Assembly: GCF_014168815.1 (NCBI RefSeq)
Contig: NZ_AP021972.1
Coordinates: forward strand, 1,364,001-1,428,000
DNA: 64,000 nt
Direction of reading: 5' to 3'
Source of the DNA: Klebsiella sp. WP3-W18-ESBL-02
GTDB taxonomy: Bacteria; Pseudomonadota; Gammaproteobacteria; Enterobacterales; Enterobacteriaceae
Shown here piece by piece: positions 53,281-62,930 of the stretch; the stretch's first letter is position 1; the number at the start of each line of letters is the position of its first letter. Made by a program: the position numbers and the translations under genes. The notes beneath the pieces were generated by a model. It ran no database searches and was not told the origin of the DNA. It was given only the letters and a program-made list of their open reading frames with translations.

Positions 53281-54747
53281 ATGCTACGTATCGCAAAAGA
53301 AGCCCTGACGTTTGACGACGTCCTCCTCGTTCCCGCTCATTCTACCGTTCTGCCGAACACGGCTGACCTTAGCACTCAGCTGACCAAAACTATTCGTCTG
53401 AACATTCCTATGCTCTCTGCGGCAATGGACACCGTGACTGAAGCGCGCCTGGCAATTGCCCTGGCACAGGAAGGCGGCATCGGTTTTATCCACAAAAATA
53501 TGTCCATCGAGCGTCAGGCGGAAGAAGTTCGCCGCGTGAAAAAACACGAGTCCGGCGTCGTGACCGACCCGCAAACCGTGCTGCCGACCACCACCCTGGA
53601 AGAAGTTAAAGCGCTGACCGAGCGTAACGGCTTCGCGGGCTATCCGGTTGTGACCGAAGACAACGAACTGGTCGGCATCATCACCGGCCGTGACGTGCGC
53701 TTCGTGACCGACCTGAGCCAGCCGGTGAGCGTTTATATGACGCCGAAAGAGCGCCTGGTTACCGTTCGTGAAGGTGAATCACGTGAAGTGGTGTTCGCTA
53801 AAATGCACGAACGTCGCGTGGAAAAAGCGCTGGTGGTTGACGATAGCTTCCACCTGCTGGGCATGATTACCGTTAAAGACTTCAAAAAAGCCGAACGTAA
53901 ACCGAACGCCTGTAAAGATGAAAAAGGCCGTCTGCGCGTTGGCGCTGCGGTGGGCGCGGGCGCGGGCAACGAAGAGCGCGTTGATGCGCTGGTTGCCGCT
54001 GGCGTTGACGTGCTGCTGATTGACTCCTCTCACGGCCACTCTGAAGGCGTGCTGCAGCGCATTCGTGAAACCCGTGCGAAATACCCGGATCTGCAAATTA
54101 TCGGCGGTAACGTGGCGACCGGTGCGGGCGCTCGCGCGCTGGCTGAAGCCGGCTGCAGCGCAGTGAAAGTCGGTATCGGCCCGGGTTCCATTTGTACGAC
54201 TCGTATTGTGACCGGCGTCGGTGTACCGCAGATCACTGCCGTTTCCGACGCGGTTGAAGCGCTGGAAGGCACCGGTATTCCGGTTATCGCCGACGGCGGT
54301 ATTCGTTTCTCCGGTGATATCGCGAAAGCGATTGCCGCGGGCGCTGCTGCCGTCATGGTTGGCTCTATGCTGGCGGGTACCGAAGAATCCCCGGGCGAAA
54401 TCGAACTGTATCAGGGGCGTTCTTATAAGTCTTATCGCGGTATGGGTTCTCTGGGCGCGATGTCCAAAGGTTCTTCTGACCGTTACTTCCAGAGCGATAA
54501 CGCCGCGGACAAACTGGTGCCGGAAGGTATCGAAGGCCGCGTAGCCTATAAAGGCCGCCTGAAAGAGATCATTCACCAGCAGATGGGCGGCCTGCGCTCC
54601 TGTATGGGTCTGACCGGTTGTGGTACCATCGACCTGCTGCGTACGAAGGCTGAATTCGTGCGTATCAGCGGTGCGGGTATCCAGGAAAGCCACGTTCACG
54701 ACGTGACCATCACCAAAGAGTCCCCGAACTACCGTCTGGGCTCCTGA
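53281..54747 (+). CDS. guaB: Inosine-5'-monophosphate dehydrogenase
   Basis: 488 residues from MLRIAKEALTFDD. Oxidises IMP to XMP. TIM barrel with an inserted CBS pair (about 93-205) and catalytic Cys in IGPGSICTTR. The frame is open 84 bases upstream, but that part covers the promoter. Confidence 0.98.
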   Translation: MLRIAKEALTFDDVLLVPAHSTVLPNTADLSTQLTKTIRLNIPMLSAAMDTVTEARLAIALAQEGGIGFIHKNMSIERQAEEVRRVKKHESGVVTDPQTVLPTTTLEEVKALTERNGFAGYPVVTEDNELVGIITGRDVRFVTDLSQPVSVYMTPKERLVTVREGESREVVFAKMHERRVEKALVVDDSFHLLGMITVKDFKKAERKPNACKDEKGRLRVGAAVGAGAGNEERVDALVAAGVDVLLIDSSHGHSEGVLQRIRETRAKYPDLQIIGGNVATGAGARALAEAGCSAVKVGIGPGSICTTRIVTGVGVPQITAVSDAVEALEGTGIPVIADGGIRFSGDIAKAIAAGAAAVMVGSMLAGTEESPGEIELYQGRSYKSYRGMGSLGAMSKGSSDRYFQSDNAADKLVPEGIEGRVAYKGRLKEIIHQQMGGLRSCMGLTGCGTIDLLRTKAEFVRISGAGIQESHVHDVTITKESPNYRLGS

Positions 54748-54757
54748 TTAGTTTCCG

Positions 54758-54792
54758 CGCCCGGTTCTGAACCGGGCGTTTTGTTTTTGTTT
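54758..54792 (+). terminator. Intrinsic terminator between guaB and guaA
   Basis: Perfect 9-bp CGCCCGGTT / AACCGGGCG with a 3-nt loop, then TTTTGTTTTTG. It likely lowers guaA relative to guaB. Confidence 0.8.
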
Positions 54793-54816
54793 CACTTGCC
54801 TCGGAATGATCGTCAA

Positions 54817-56394
54817 ATGACAGACAATATTCATAAACATCGCATTCTTATTCTCGATTTCGGATCGCAGTACACCCAGCTGGTAGCGCGTCGCGTACGT
54901 GAACTGGGCGTTTACTGTGAACTGTGGGCGTGGGATGTTACTGAAGCACAAATCCGTGAGTTCAACCCGAGCGGTATCATCCTCTCCGGCGGCCCGGAAA
55001 GCACCACCGAAGCAAACAGCCCGCGCGCGCCAGAATACGTGTTCAATGCAGGCGTTCCGGTATTCGGCGTGTGCTACGGCATGCAGACCATGGCGATGCA
55101 GCTTGGCGGCCACGTTGAAAGCTCCACCGAGCGTGAGTTCGGCTATGCGCAGGTTGAAGTGCAGACCGACAGCGCGCTGATCCGCGGTATTGAAGATGCC
55201 CTCACCGCCGACGGTAAACCGCTGCTCGACGTGTGGATGAGCCACGGCGACAAAGTGACCGCGATCCCGGAAGGCTTCGTCACCGTTGCCAGCACCGAGA
55301 CCTGCCCGTTCGCCATTATGGCGCACGAAGAAAAACGCTTCTACGGTGTGCAGTTCCACCCGGAAGTGACCCATACCCGTCAGGGCCTGCGTATGCTGGA
55401 GCGTTTTGTACGCGACATCTGCCAGTGTGAAGCGCTGTGGACCCCGGCTAAAATTATCGACGATGCCGTTGCCCGCATTCGCGAGCAGGTTGGCGACGAT
55501 AAAGTGATCCTCGGCCTGTCCGGCGGCGTAGATTCCTCCGTAACCGCAATGCTGCTGCACCGTGCGATCGGCAAAAACCTGACCTGCGTATTCGTGGATA
55601 ACGGTCTGCTGCGCCTGAACGAAGCACAGCAGGTCATGGATATGTTTGGTGACCACTTCGGCCTGAATATCGTTCACGTTGAAGGTGAGCAGCGCTTCCT
55701 GGATGCGCTGAAAGGCGAGAACGATCCGGAAGCGAAACGTAAGATCATCGGCCGCGTATTCGTTGAAGTGTTCGACGAAGAAGCGCTGAAGCTGGAAGAC
55801 GTGAAATGGCTGGCGCAGGGCACTATCTACCCTGACGTGATCGAATCTGCCGCTTCCGCTACCGGTAAAGCGCACGTCATCAAATCTCACCATAACGTCG
55901 GCGGCCTGCCGAAAGAGATGAAGATGGGTCTGGTTGAACCGCTGCGTGAGCTGTTCAAAGACGAAGTGCGTAAGATTGGTCTGGAGCTGGGCCTGCCGTA
56001 CGACATGCTGTACCGTCACCCGTTCCCGGGGCCGGGTCTCGGCGTTCGCGTGCTGGGCGAAGTGAAGAAAGAGTACTGCGACCTGTTGCGTCGCGCGGAT
56101 GCTATCTTCATCGAAGAACTGCACAAAGCCGACCTGTACAACAAAGTCAGCCAGGCGTTCACCGTATTCCTGCCGGTCCGTTCCGTTGGCGTCATGGGCG
56201 ATGGCCGCAAATACGACTGGGTTGTTTCCCTGCGTGCGGTAGAAACCATCGACTTTATGACCGCGCACTGGGCACACCTGCCGTATGACTTCTTAGGCCG
56301 GGTGTCTAACCGTATCATCAACGAAGTGAACGGCATTTCCCGCGTGGTGTATGACATCAGCGGTAAGCCGCCAGCGACGATTGAGTGGGAATAA
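54817..56394 (+). CDS. guaA: GMP synthase (glutamine-hydrolysing)
   Basis: 525 residues from MTDNIHKHRILILDFG. N-terminal glutaminase with FGVCYGMQ (nucleophile Cys) and FHPEVTHT, then the ATP pyrophosphatase P-loop LGLSGGVDSS and the dimerisation domain ending TIEWE. The 3' end of guaA is a known insertion point for genomic islands. Confidence 0.98.
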   Translation: MTDNIHKHRILILDFGSQYTQLVARRVRELGVYCELWAWDVTEAQIREFNPSGIILSGGPESTTEANSPRAPEYVFNAGVPVFGVCYGMQTMAMQLGGHVESSTEREFGYAQVEVQTDSALIRGIEDALTADGKPLLDVWMSHGDKVTAIPEGFVTVASTETCPFAIMAHEEKRFYGVQFHPEVTHTRQGLRMLERFVRDICQCEALWTPAKIIDDAVARIREQVGDDKVILGLSGGVDSSVTAMLLHRAIGKNLTCVFVDNGLLRLNEAQQVMDMFGDHFGLNIVHVEGEQRFLDALKGENDPEAKRKIIGRVFVEVFDEEALKLEDVKWLAQGTIYPDVIESAASATGKAHVIKSHHNVGGLPKEMKMGLVEPLRELFKDEVRKIGLELGLPYDMLYRHPFPGPGLGVRVLGEVKKEYCDLLRRADAIFIEELHKADLYNKVSQAFTVFLPVRSVGVMGDGRKYDWVVSLRAVETIDFMTAHWAHLPYDFLGRVSNRIINEVNGISRVVYDISGKPPATIEWE

Positions 56395-56439
56395 GCTGAT
56401 AACCCTTCCTGAGTTTTCAGGCACAGGTAAACGTAAATT

Positions 56440-56467
56440 AAACCCTCTGTTTTTACAGAGGGTTTTT
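56440..56467 (+). terminator. Terminator of guaA
   Basis: 11-bp AAACCCTCTGT / ACAGAGGGTTT with a TTTT loop and T-run. Confidence 0.92.
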
Positions 56468-56568
56468 ATTTATCTGCTTTCCCGGAAACGTGGAGTTGTG
56501 TGAATCTTTGTTGGTGTTCTAAATATAGTCTCTATTAAAACCGATGCATGACATTCGGCGGACCCATT

Positions 56569-56807
56569 ATGAAAATCGAGACAATCAGCTACGTTAAAAA
56601 AACGCAGCAACGCTTGATCTGTCAGAACCCATCCTGGTGACACAAAATGGTGTGCCTGCTTATATCATAGAGTCTTATGATCAGCAGCAGGAGCGGGAAA
56701 ACGCCATTGCTTTGCTGAAGTTGATTACTCTGTCAGCGAAGGATAAAGCCGAAAGGCGCGTCTTCTCAAAAGAGCAGCTGCTGTTTAAACGTCTGACCAT
56801 GGCCTGA
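56569..56807 (+). pseudogene. Phd/YefM-type antitoxin, frameshifted
   Basis: Begins MKIETISYVKK, then shifts frame in an A7 tract (56595-56601). Restoring one base gives a continuous product with ...AATLDLSEPILVTQNGVPAYIIESYDQQQERE and RRVFSKEQLL, about 79 residues, the Phd antitoxin pattern. As it stands translation ends after about 23 codons. No toxin gene follows. It occupies the 421-base gap between guaA and mcrC. Confidence 0.75.
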
Positions 56808-56815
56808 TAACCCGT

Positions 56816-58123
56816 TCAGTTTAAAAACGCCGCCGAAATTAAATCGTACAACCGCTTGATAATCGTATTTTCATCATGCGCGAGTTCAACGCTTGCAACC
56901 GTTAAGCGCTTCTCTCCGGCCAAAATTCTATAGCCGGCCGTTAACTCGTGGTTGCCCAACCGATTATGGTGGGGGTAGAGGAGTATAAGTTCCGCACAAT
57001 CATATATCTGGCCATAAGCCATCATCTGATAGACATCAGCTTGTAAGACACCGCTTTTAGGATCGTCAATATTGCTCCTGATACATTTCCATTTCGTATC
57101 GATGATCACCCTATTTTTATTGCTTTGTTTGATGAGAAGATCGGGTTTAGTCTGAAAACAGGCCTTGCCATCTTCTTTCTCTTCAGTCAGGCAAAACAAG
57201 CGACCGCCTTGAGCGTAGAGCGTCCAGTCACGACCGTGGATAGCCTTCCTGGCGAGTGCTGCCACATAGCTTTCAAACAGATCGTTCATCGGGAAAAGTA
57301 GCGTGAACCCGGTTTGCGCGCGTCTGTCGTGGTGAGTAGCCTGCCAACTACGATTCAGGAATAAGCGTGCAAATTCGTAAAGCGTTCCCCAACGCCGGTT
57401 GGTCCTGTCGATGTTGACCTGTGACCAGGGGAGTTGGCTAAGCGATACATCACTGATATCTGCAAACAGATAATGTAGTTCATTCAGTCGACGGATAGTT
57501 TCGGTTGCGTGAGCATAACTGCGCAGCATGATGACGCACGATTTCATAATACGAAGTAGCGCAGTATCTGCTGACAGCGTGTCGTAGCGGCAAGCAAGTC
57601 GGTCAGGCCGCACGGAAAGAGTGGTAAATTGTCGGGTGACGTTGAGCCGCCCCTTCAGTGCGGACAGGTCGTCTTCTTGTGCCATATAAGCGTGCGGTAG
57701 CCCACGCTTAACTTCTGTTAATAATCGATCGGCGAACAGACGTATAAGGATATCGAGTAGGGTACTGTTTTGCCGCGCCATCGTTGCAACTTGCCCGTGC
57801 CCAAGTTTAAGCCCGAGGGCCACGTCGAGCATGCGAATAAGGCGGCTTCGAATTGCGGTGTCCGATTCGTTAGCCTCGTTATCTATCTTGGGTAAAATCT
57901 CCAGGCTGCATCCCGGCGCGGCAATCACGCCCACCATCTGGCCTGCAAAAATTTTGCTATGCCGATCGATTAATATGTTGGTGCCATGCTTATTCGCTAA
58001 AGGATGCGCGCGCGCGACTGCGAGCAGGAGATTGGCCTGAGCGCGAGTAAAAGTATGGCATTCTCCTTCATCCTGCGTACCAACAGAAACGCTGCCCCAT
58101 TCATGGACGGTCAAGTGCGTCAT
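56816..58123 (-). CDS. mcrC: McrC-like nuclease subunit of an McrBC restriction system
   Basis: 435 residues. N-terminal region with LEILPKID, and a C-terminal PD-(D/E)xK nuclease core seen as KPDLLI...VIIDTKWK. Works with McrB to cut modified DNA. The ATG overlaps the mcrB stop by one base (TAATG). Codon use looks more A/T-rich than in neighbours, consistent with acquired DNA. Confidence 0.88.
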   Translation of the reverse strand: MTHLTVHEWGSVSVGTQDEGECHTFTRAQANLLLAVARAHPLANKHGTNILIDRHSKIFAGQMVGVIAAPGCSLEILPKIDNEANESDTAIRSRLIRMLDVALGLKLGHGQVATMARQNSTLLDILIRLFADRLLTEVKRGLPHAYMAQEDDLSALKGRLNVTRQFTTLSVRPDRLACRYDTLSADTALLRIMKSCVIMLRSYAHATETIRRLNELHYLFADISDVSLSQLPWSQVNIDRTNRRWGTLYEFARLFLNRSWQATHHDRRAQTGFTLLFPMNDLFESYVAALARKAIHGRDWTLYAQGGRLFCLTEEKEDGKACFQTKPDLLIKQSNKNRVIIDTKWKCIRSNIDDPKSGVLQADVYQMMAYGQIYDCAELILLYPHHNRLGNHELTAGYRILAGEKRLTVASVELAHDENTIIKRLYDLISAAFLN

Positions 58124-60264
58124 TATTCTTTGCCATTCGCCATTAATGAATCCTGGTCAGATATCGGTTGGGCATGACCCTCTAGTTGCTTAAAGGCATT
58201 TTCCTTAAATGTCGGACGTACCGACCAACTAAGCATTTTCTCACCATCAATTCCTGGCGGTGGTGTGATGGATTCATTTTGAATAAATCCATCGCCGAGT
58301 ACTGTTGATATCCGGCTCCAATCGTCAAAGAAATACTCTTGCAAAAGAGGTATGACTTTATTGCGCATGACTTCTTCAATCTGAAACTTGGTTTTACAAT
58401 GCATAAAGAATGCATGGCCTATACGATGTTCACGATCTACCAGATATTCGATTCGACGATTAATTGTTGTTAGAACGGCGCGCAGATTGATGTTTTCTAC
58501 CACGCCCAGGAGGTCTGCTTCGGGAGCCATTTCGCGAAAATTGAATCGGCGTCTGAGAGCGGTATCGAGTAAAGCGATTGACCGATCGGCGGTGTTCATT
58601 GTGCCAATAATATGCAGATTAGCGGGGATACCAAAGTCTTTCTTTTTCGAATAGGGCAGGGTTACGGTGAGCGCGTTGGTCATGCCAAGACGCTTGTCTG
58701 GTTCCAATAGCGTAATTAATTCACCAAATACCTTTGAGATATTTGCTCGGTTAATTTCATCTATAATCAGGACAAACTGCTCCGGCTTTACTGGCTCGAT
58801 CGATTTATACTCGGGTTCTTCATTGACGTTGATCAATCTGCTTAAGCCTGCAATGTTCACCCTTCTGGCTGGCAATGAATACAGCGTCCGCATGGTAAAT
58901 TTGCCTTCGACAATGGTGTCGAGGGGAAGCGGATCGTTGAGTGTCAAAAGCCAGCGGACACGACGGCGATGCGCATAGTAGCCTTCGGCTGAAGGAACGA
59001 AGTAATAATCACCAGTCACTTCAGCGATAGCCCGAAAAGCTGTATTTCCATATGGCACGATGACAATGTCACCGACTTTCATTTCGCTACGGAAGGGGTA
59101 AGTTTGCGTCCAGTTACTTGGCGTTTGATTGCCTGGATTTTGTTTGAGCCATTCATCTTTTATCGCGTCGAAGGATGAAAATTTCTCTGCGCTCCAGTCT
59201 ATTGCGCCTCCCCAGCCGAGAGCAATGTAGCCATTTGCCTGCGCATCCTCATAGACATCGTCTTCGGAGCCAATCGTACCTTGCGCCATTTTCCAAAAAT
59301 GACGACCTTTTAGATCAAATTCCGATGTATGTTGAAGGGGGCGCTTTCGGGTTCGGGCCTGATCGGCAAGGGCACAAATTTCCCGGAATATGCCTGGAAC
59401 GGGAACAAGTCGAAATCCCGTTGATAAGGTTTCATCGCCATCAGTTTCGGGGCGAAGCCCTTCGACGAAAGTTTCATAATCATAGCTTTGATGGAAGGTG
59501 ACGAAACTGATGCGCTTTTCAGCCATCAATTCGTTGTAGCGGTCCATTAATTCCTCTCGTCCCTCTGGCGTCAACGGATAGTCGGCCGTCCCATCGCAAA
59601 GTGCTACGGCTTCGCGGGCTGTATTATAGGTTTTCCCTGTACCCGGTGGGCCATAAAGAATGAGGTTTGTTGGATTTGATGGTTCCTGGGACACGGTTTC
59701 CTCTCCTTCCATGAGTATAAATGTTATTTTTTTTGCGGCTTCATCCATTAGCGGGGCGGGCACATTCGCTAGCTCCTGGAATTCGCTGTTTGCCAATGTC
59801 TCGCAGATATCTGTCCAGCTCATACTCATATTCATTTCACTATTGAGAGCATCAGTGGCCATTACCACAGACTTCTCACCGCGTTCACGCGCAGGTGCTA
59901 TGTAGTGATGACGGACATAGTCCCATATTCGATCGGTTTGGGAAATATCACCACTAAGGAATCGACCGTATTGCCCCAGCCAGCTATTCCAACTGACTAA
60001 TCTGTTGAGCGGGTTTTTTGATTCAGGCATTAAGATGCGATATTCATAGCCACCGTTTTTTGCATTGTTACGAATTTGCTTGATGCGTTCACGTAATTGA
60101 GCAAAACCATCCGCTTTATAGGCCTCATTGAGGTCGTTGTATGGGGAACCTAATGCCGCAAGGTTTTTCTCAATCGTTTTTATCGCGTAAACTCGAGTAT
60201 TTCGGGCAGATAACGCTTGGGCTCCTCTGGCCTCTAGCCATTCACGATATTCAATTTCAAGCAT
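58123..60264 (-). CDS. mcrB: McrB-like AAA+ GTPase subunit with an inserted PUA/EVE-like domain
   Basis: 713 residues from MLEIEYREWLEARGA, chosen for AAGGA upstream; an ATG 7 codons earlier is possible. N-terminal region of unknown fold (1-190), Walker A GPPGTGKT at 205-212, Walker B VLIIDE at 498-503, and the McrB signature MNTADRS at 556-562, followed by RRRF. Between Walker A and B lies an extra block of about 165 residues (about 315-480) with GYIALGWGGAIDW and DIVIVPYGNTAFRAIAEVTGDY, which looks like a base-reading EVE/PUA-type domain. Motor of the restriction complex. Confidence 0.87.
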   Translation of the reverse strand: MLEIEYREWLEARGAQALSARNTRVYAIKTIEKNLAALGSPYNDLNEAYKADGFAQLRERIKQIRNNAKNGGYEYRILMPESKNPLNRLVSWNSWLGQYGRFLSGDISQTDRIWDYVRHHYIAPARERGEKSVVMATDALNSEMNMSMSWTDICETLANSEFQELANVPAPLMDEAAKKITFILMEGEETVSQEPSNPTNLILYGPPGTGKTYNTAREAVALCDGTADYPLTPEGREELMDRYNELMAEKRISFVTFHQSYDYETFVEGLRPETDGDETLSTGFRLVPVPGIFREICALADQARTRKRPLQHTSEFDLKGRHFWKMAQGTIGSEDDVYEDAQANGYIALGWGGAIDWSAEKFSSFDAIKDEWLKQNPGNQTPSNWTQTYPFRSEMKVGDIVIVPYGNTAFRAIAEVTGDYYFVPSAEGYYAHRRRVRWLLTLNDPLPLDTIVEGKFTMRTLYSLPARRVNIAGLSRLINVNEEPEYKSIEPVKPEQFVLIIDEINRANISKVFGELITLLEPDKRLGMTNALTVTLPYSKKKDFGIPANLHIIGTMNTADRSIALLDTALRRRFNFREMAPEADLLGVVENINLRAVLTTINRRIEYLVDREHRIGHAFFMHCKTKFQIEEVMRNKVIPLLQEYFFDDWSRISTVLGDGFIQNESITPPPGIDGEKMLSWSVRPTFKENAFKQLEGHAQPISDQDSLMANGKE

Positions 60265-60394
60265 AACTTCCGTCCTTCTGTTCAATTTTAAGGCATAGAT
60301 TCTTATCTATATTGAGGACTGTGCGGTGGTCAAGGACACTCCGCTAAGATCTCACCCATCTCTTCTTATGCAATTTGCAGCCCGCTAAAGGTCA

Positions 60395-61582
60395 TCAGGA
60401 ATAGGGTGATTTATCACACGTTTTTGTGCTGTGAGCAGTCTGGCACAGCGCAATGGTCACCGCCAGCGCGAAGACAACCAGCGCCAGCACGGTGGAAACG
60501 TGAAGGCTGCCGCGAATCCCAATCGTCTGGTTCAGCCAGGCGTAGGCAAAGGGCGAGATGGCGGCCAGCAGTTGGGCAGGAATCAGCAGGACACCGGTGC
60601 GTCGGGCATAATCTTCGGCGGCGAAAAGCTGAAGTGGCAGCGTGGCCTTAAACACCGTGGTCAGGCCGTTGATCGCCCCATAGCCAAAGATAAACCCCCC
60701 CGCGGCCCAGGCAATATGCGTGCTGCTGATACCGAGGGCAAAGCACAGCGGGATAAATAGCGTGGTGAGCAGCGTCAGTTTGATTGGCGTAAGCGCCGAC
60801 CCTGAGGCGACTTCCAGAAAGCGTGCGCCGGTCTGCCCGATTCCCCACAGTATGCCCACGGTGATGGGAAGACCGTGGCTCGCAATAAACTCCGGCAGAT
60901 GGGTTGAGGTGCCGTTGGAAATAAAGGTCACCAGCGCAATCAATACGGCATACAGCAGGCCCATTCGCCGGTCCTGAGAAGAAATTGATGCGGATTGTCG
61001 CGCGGGCGTCTTCGGTAGCGTTTGGTTTGGCATTCGCCACAGCAGCAGGGCGCTGATGAGCCCCAGCAGGCTATAAACCAGCAGCGCATGGCGCCAGTCG
61101 GTCAGAATTAACAGTGCGCTGCCCAGCGGCCAGAACAGCGCCGAGGCCAGCCCGCCCGCGAGCGTTACGCGAGAGATGGTTGGCCTGGCCCGATGGCCGT
61201 AAAGATTCACCAGTGCGGCGAACAGGCCGTCATAGAGCGCCAGACGCATCCCGATGCCGGAAATAAACCAGACGCAATACCAGCCGGCCAGGCTATGCAC
61301 GACAGACATCGTCAGGCAGCCCACGGCAATCAGCAGCGTACCGCCCATCACCACGCGCTGGCCGCCAAAATAGGCCAGCAGGCGGGCAACCCACGGCGAG
61401 AATAGCGCCATCGTGAGCATCGCCAGCGTGAGCCCGCCGTAGATATGCGTGGGCGGCCAGCCGGTGTCCTGAGCAATAGCCCGGGCAAAGGTACCCGGCA
61501 TATAAAATGAGATTCCCCAGTTGATCATCTGATTGACGCCGGCGGCGAGGGTAACGGAGAACGGTGCGGCAGGTGTTTTCAT
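60395..61582 (-). CDS. MFS transporter
   Basis: 395 residues, twelve hydrophobic segments, starting MKTPAAPFSVTLAAGVNQMINWG. MFS loop motif is weak. Substrate unknown. Divergent from a LysR regulator which probably controls it. Confidence 0.82.
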   Translation of the reverse strand: MKTPAAPFSVTLAAGVNQMINWGISFYMPGTFARAIAQDTGWPPTHIYGGLTLAMLTMALFSPWVARLLAYFGGQRVVMGGTLLIAVGCLTMSVVHSLAGWYCVWFISGIGMRLALYDGLFAALVNLYGHRARPTISRVTLAGGLASALFWPLGSALLILTDWRHALLVYSLLGLISALLLWRMPNQTLPKTPARQSASISSQDRRMGLLYAVLIALVTFISNGTSTHLPEFIASHGLPITVGILWGIGQTGARFLEVASGSALTPIKLTLLTTLFIPLCFALGISSTHIAWAAGGFIFGYGAINGLTTVFKATLPLQLFAAEDYARRTGVLLIPAQLLAAISPFAYAWLNQTIGIRGSLHVSTVLALVVFALAVTIALCQTAHSTKTCDKSPYS

Positions 61583-61598
61583 TATCTTCTCGTGAGTG

Positions 61599-61617
61599 AT
61601 GCTGTTGCTGGCAGCAT
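61599..61617. promoter_or_regulatory. Candidate LysR operator between the MFS and LysR genes
   Basis: ATGCTG-N7-CAGCAT perfect dyad inside the 97-base divergent spacer. Confidence 0.4.
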
Positions 61618-61679
61618 AACGCGCGCGCTATTGTGCAGGCAGAGCCCTTTGTTTATGACCCTGATAAGAGAAACTTTGC

Positions 61680-62564
61680 ATGACGACGCTGAATCTGGGA
61701 AATCTGGCTACCTTCCGTCTGGTGGTGCAGCGCGGTAGCTTTTCTGCCGCTGCCGACCTGCTGGGGCTTTCGCAGCCCGCGGTGAGTTTACAGGTGCGCC
61801 AGCTTGAACAGTTTTTACAGGCCAGGCTGATTGAGCGAACCGGGCGCGGCATCAAGCCGACGGCGGCGGGGATGGCGCTGTTAAAACACGGCGAACGGAT
61901 TGAACACGCGGTGAACGAGGCGCTTCTGTCGGTTAATGAATGCAGCGACAGCGTAAATGGCGAGGTTTCATTGGGCACCGGTGCCACCGCGTGTATTCAT
62001 CTGCTGCCACCGTTGTTGCAGCAGCTGCGCGCTCGCTATCCGCAGCTGACGGTGAGAGTGACCACCGGTAATACGCCGGATATCGTGCGCGCAATTGACG
62101 AAAACCGGCTTGATATCGGGCTGGTGACGCTTCCCGCTGGTGGCCGGAGTCTGGAGGTGATGCCTGCGCAGCGTGAGGAATTCGTGCTGATTATGGCCGC
62201 CTCCTCGCAGGCGCCGCTGGCAGAGGCGACGCCCGAGGTGCTGCGGGCGCTGCCGTTGATTGCCTTTGAAGCGGGCAGCGGAACGCGTGATTTGATTGAC
62301 GGCTGGTTCCGGCTTGCGGGCGTCGAGGTGCGGCCTGTAATGCAGCTTGGCAGCATTGAAGCCATTAAGCGAATGGTGGTGGCGGGTCTCGGCTACAGCA
62401 TTATTCCCCGTATGGCGGTCGATAAGCCCCGCGATCGCGAAGGTCTGTACGTGTGCTCACTTGCACCGTTGTTGCACCGGCAGCTGGCTATCGTGATGCG
62501 TCAGGATAAGCTTCTCAGCAAGGGGATTGTCGAGGTAATGCGTTTATTGCAAAGCGAGACGTAA
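61680..62564 (+). CDS. LysR-family transcription regulator
   Basis: 294 residues. HTH in residues 1-60 (GSFSAAADLLGLSQPAVSLQ) and a substrate-binding domain. CysB/Cbl-like layout is not apparent. Likely regulator of the divergent MFS gene. Confidence 0.85.
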   Translation: MTTLNLGNLATFRLVVQRGSFSAAADLLGLSQPAVSLQVRQLEQFLQARLIERTGRGIKPTAAGMALLKHGERIEHAVNEALLSVNECSDSVNGEVSLGTGATACIHLLPPLLQQLRARYPQLTVRVTTGNTPDIVRAIDENRLDIGLVTLPAGGRSLEVMPAQREEFVLIMAASSQAPLAEATPEVLRALPLIAFEAGSGTRDLIDGWFRLAGVEVRPVMQLGSIEAIKRMVVAGLGYSIIPRMAVDKPRDREGLYVCSLAPLLHRQLAIVMRQDKLLSKGIVEVMRLLQSET

Positions 62565-62930
62565 TATCCGCAGAGCGGAATGATTTTCTTTTACGGCAAC
62601 TTTCCGGCTACCTAAAATAACTTTTTTCACCGATTCGGCTTCTCTTTGGATACGGGTTTAAACATAATGAAAAGCAGGGTGATAGTCTCTTTATAAAAAA
62701 GTCACGCAAGAAAATATATTCTGAATATAGATAAATGATGGATGTATTTAATTATTTATATTCACGTAGGATATTAATTGTGTCGGATTTATGGACTTGA
62801 CATTTTTTGCTGATTTATCAAATGTGTAAAAGTAAAGTACCCTTAACAGAAAAAAACATTCTGGGGCGAACGATGATGCACACAACGAGATAAGCAGCGA
62901 AACAGCGTAGGGCGAAGGACTGTGCAGATC
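62565..62930. other. AT-rich spacer with no recognised gene
   Basis: First part of the 424-base gap between the LysR gene and yfgG. A TTGACA at 62797-62802 resembles a -35, but no convincing -10 follows. I found no reading frame worth naming. Confidence 0.6.

Noticed and set aside
54748..56277. 509-codon open frame antisense to guaA
   Set aside because: Same shadow effect; guaA on the other strand is full-length and certain.
56400..56815. Toxin partner for the Phd-like antitoxin
   Set aside because: The bases after the antitoxin stop run directly into the mcrC end; no frame of suitable size.
60286..60394. Right attachment site of the guaA island
   Set aside because: Looked for a copy of the guaA 3' end in this spacer; no match of useful length seen.
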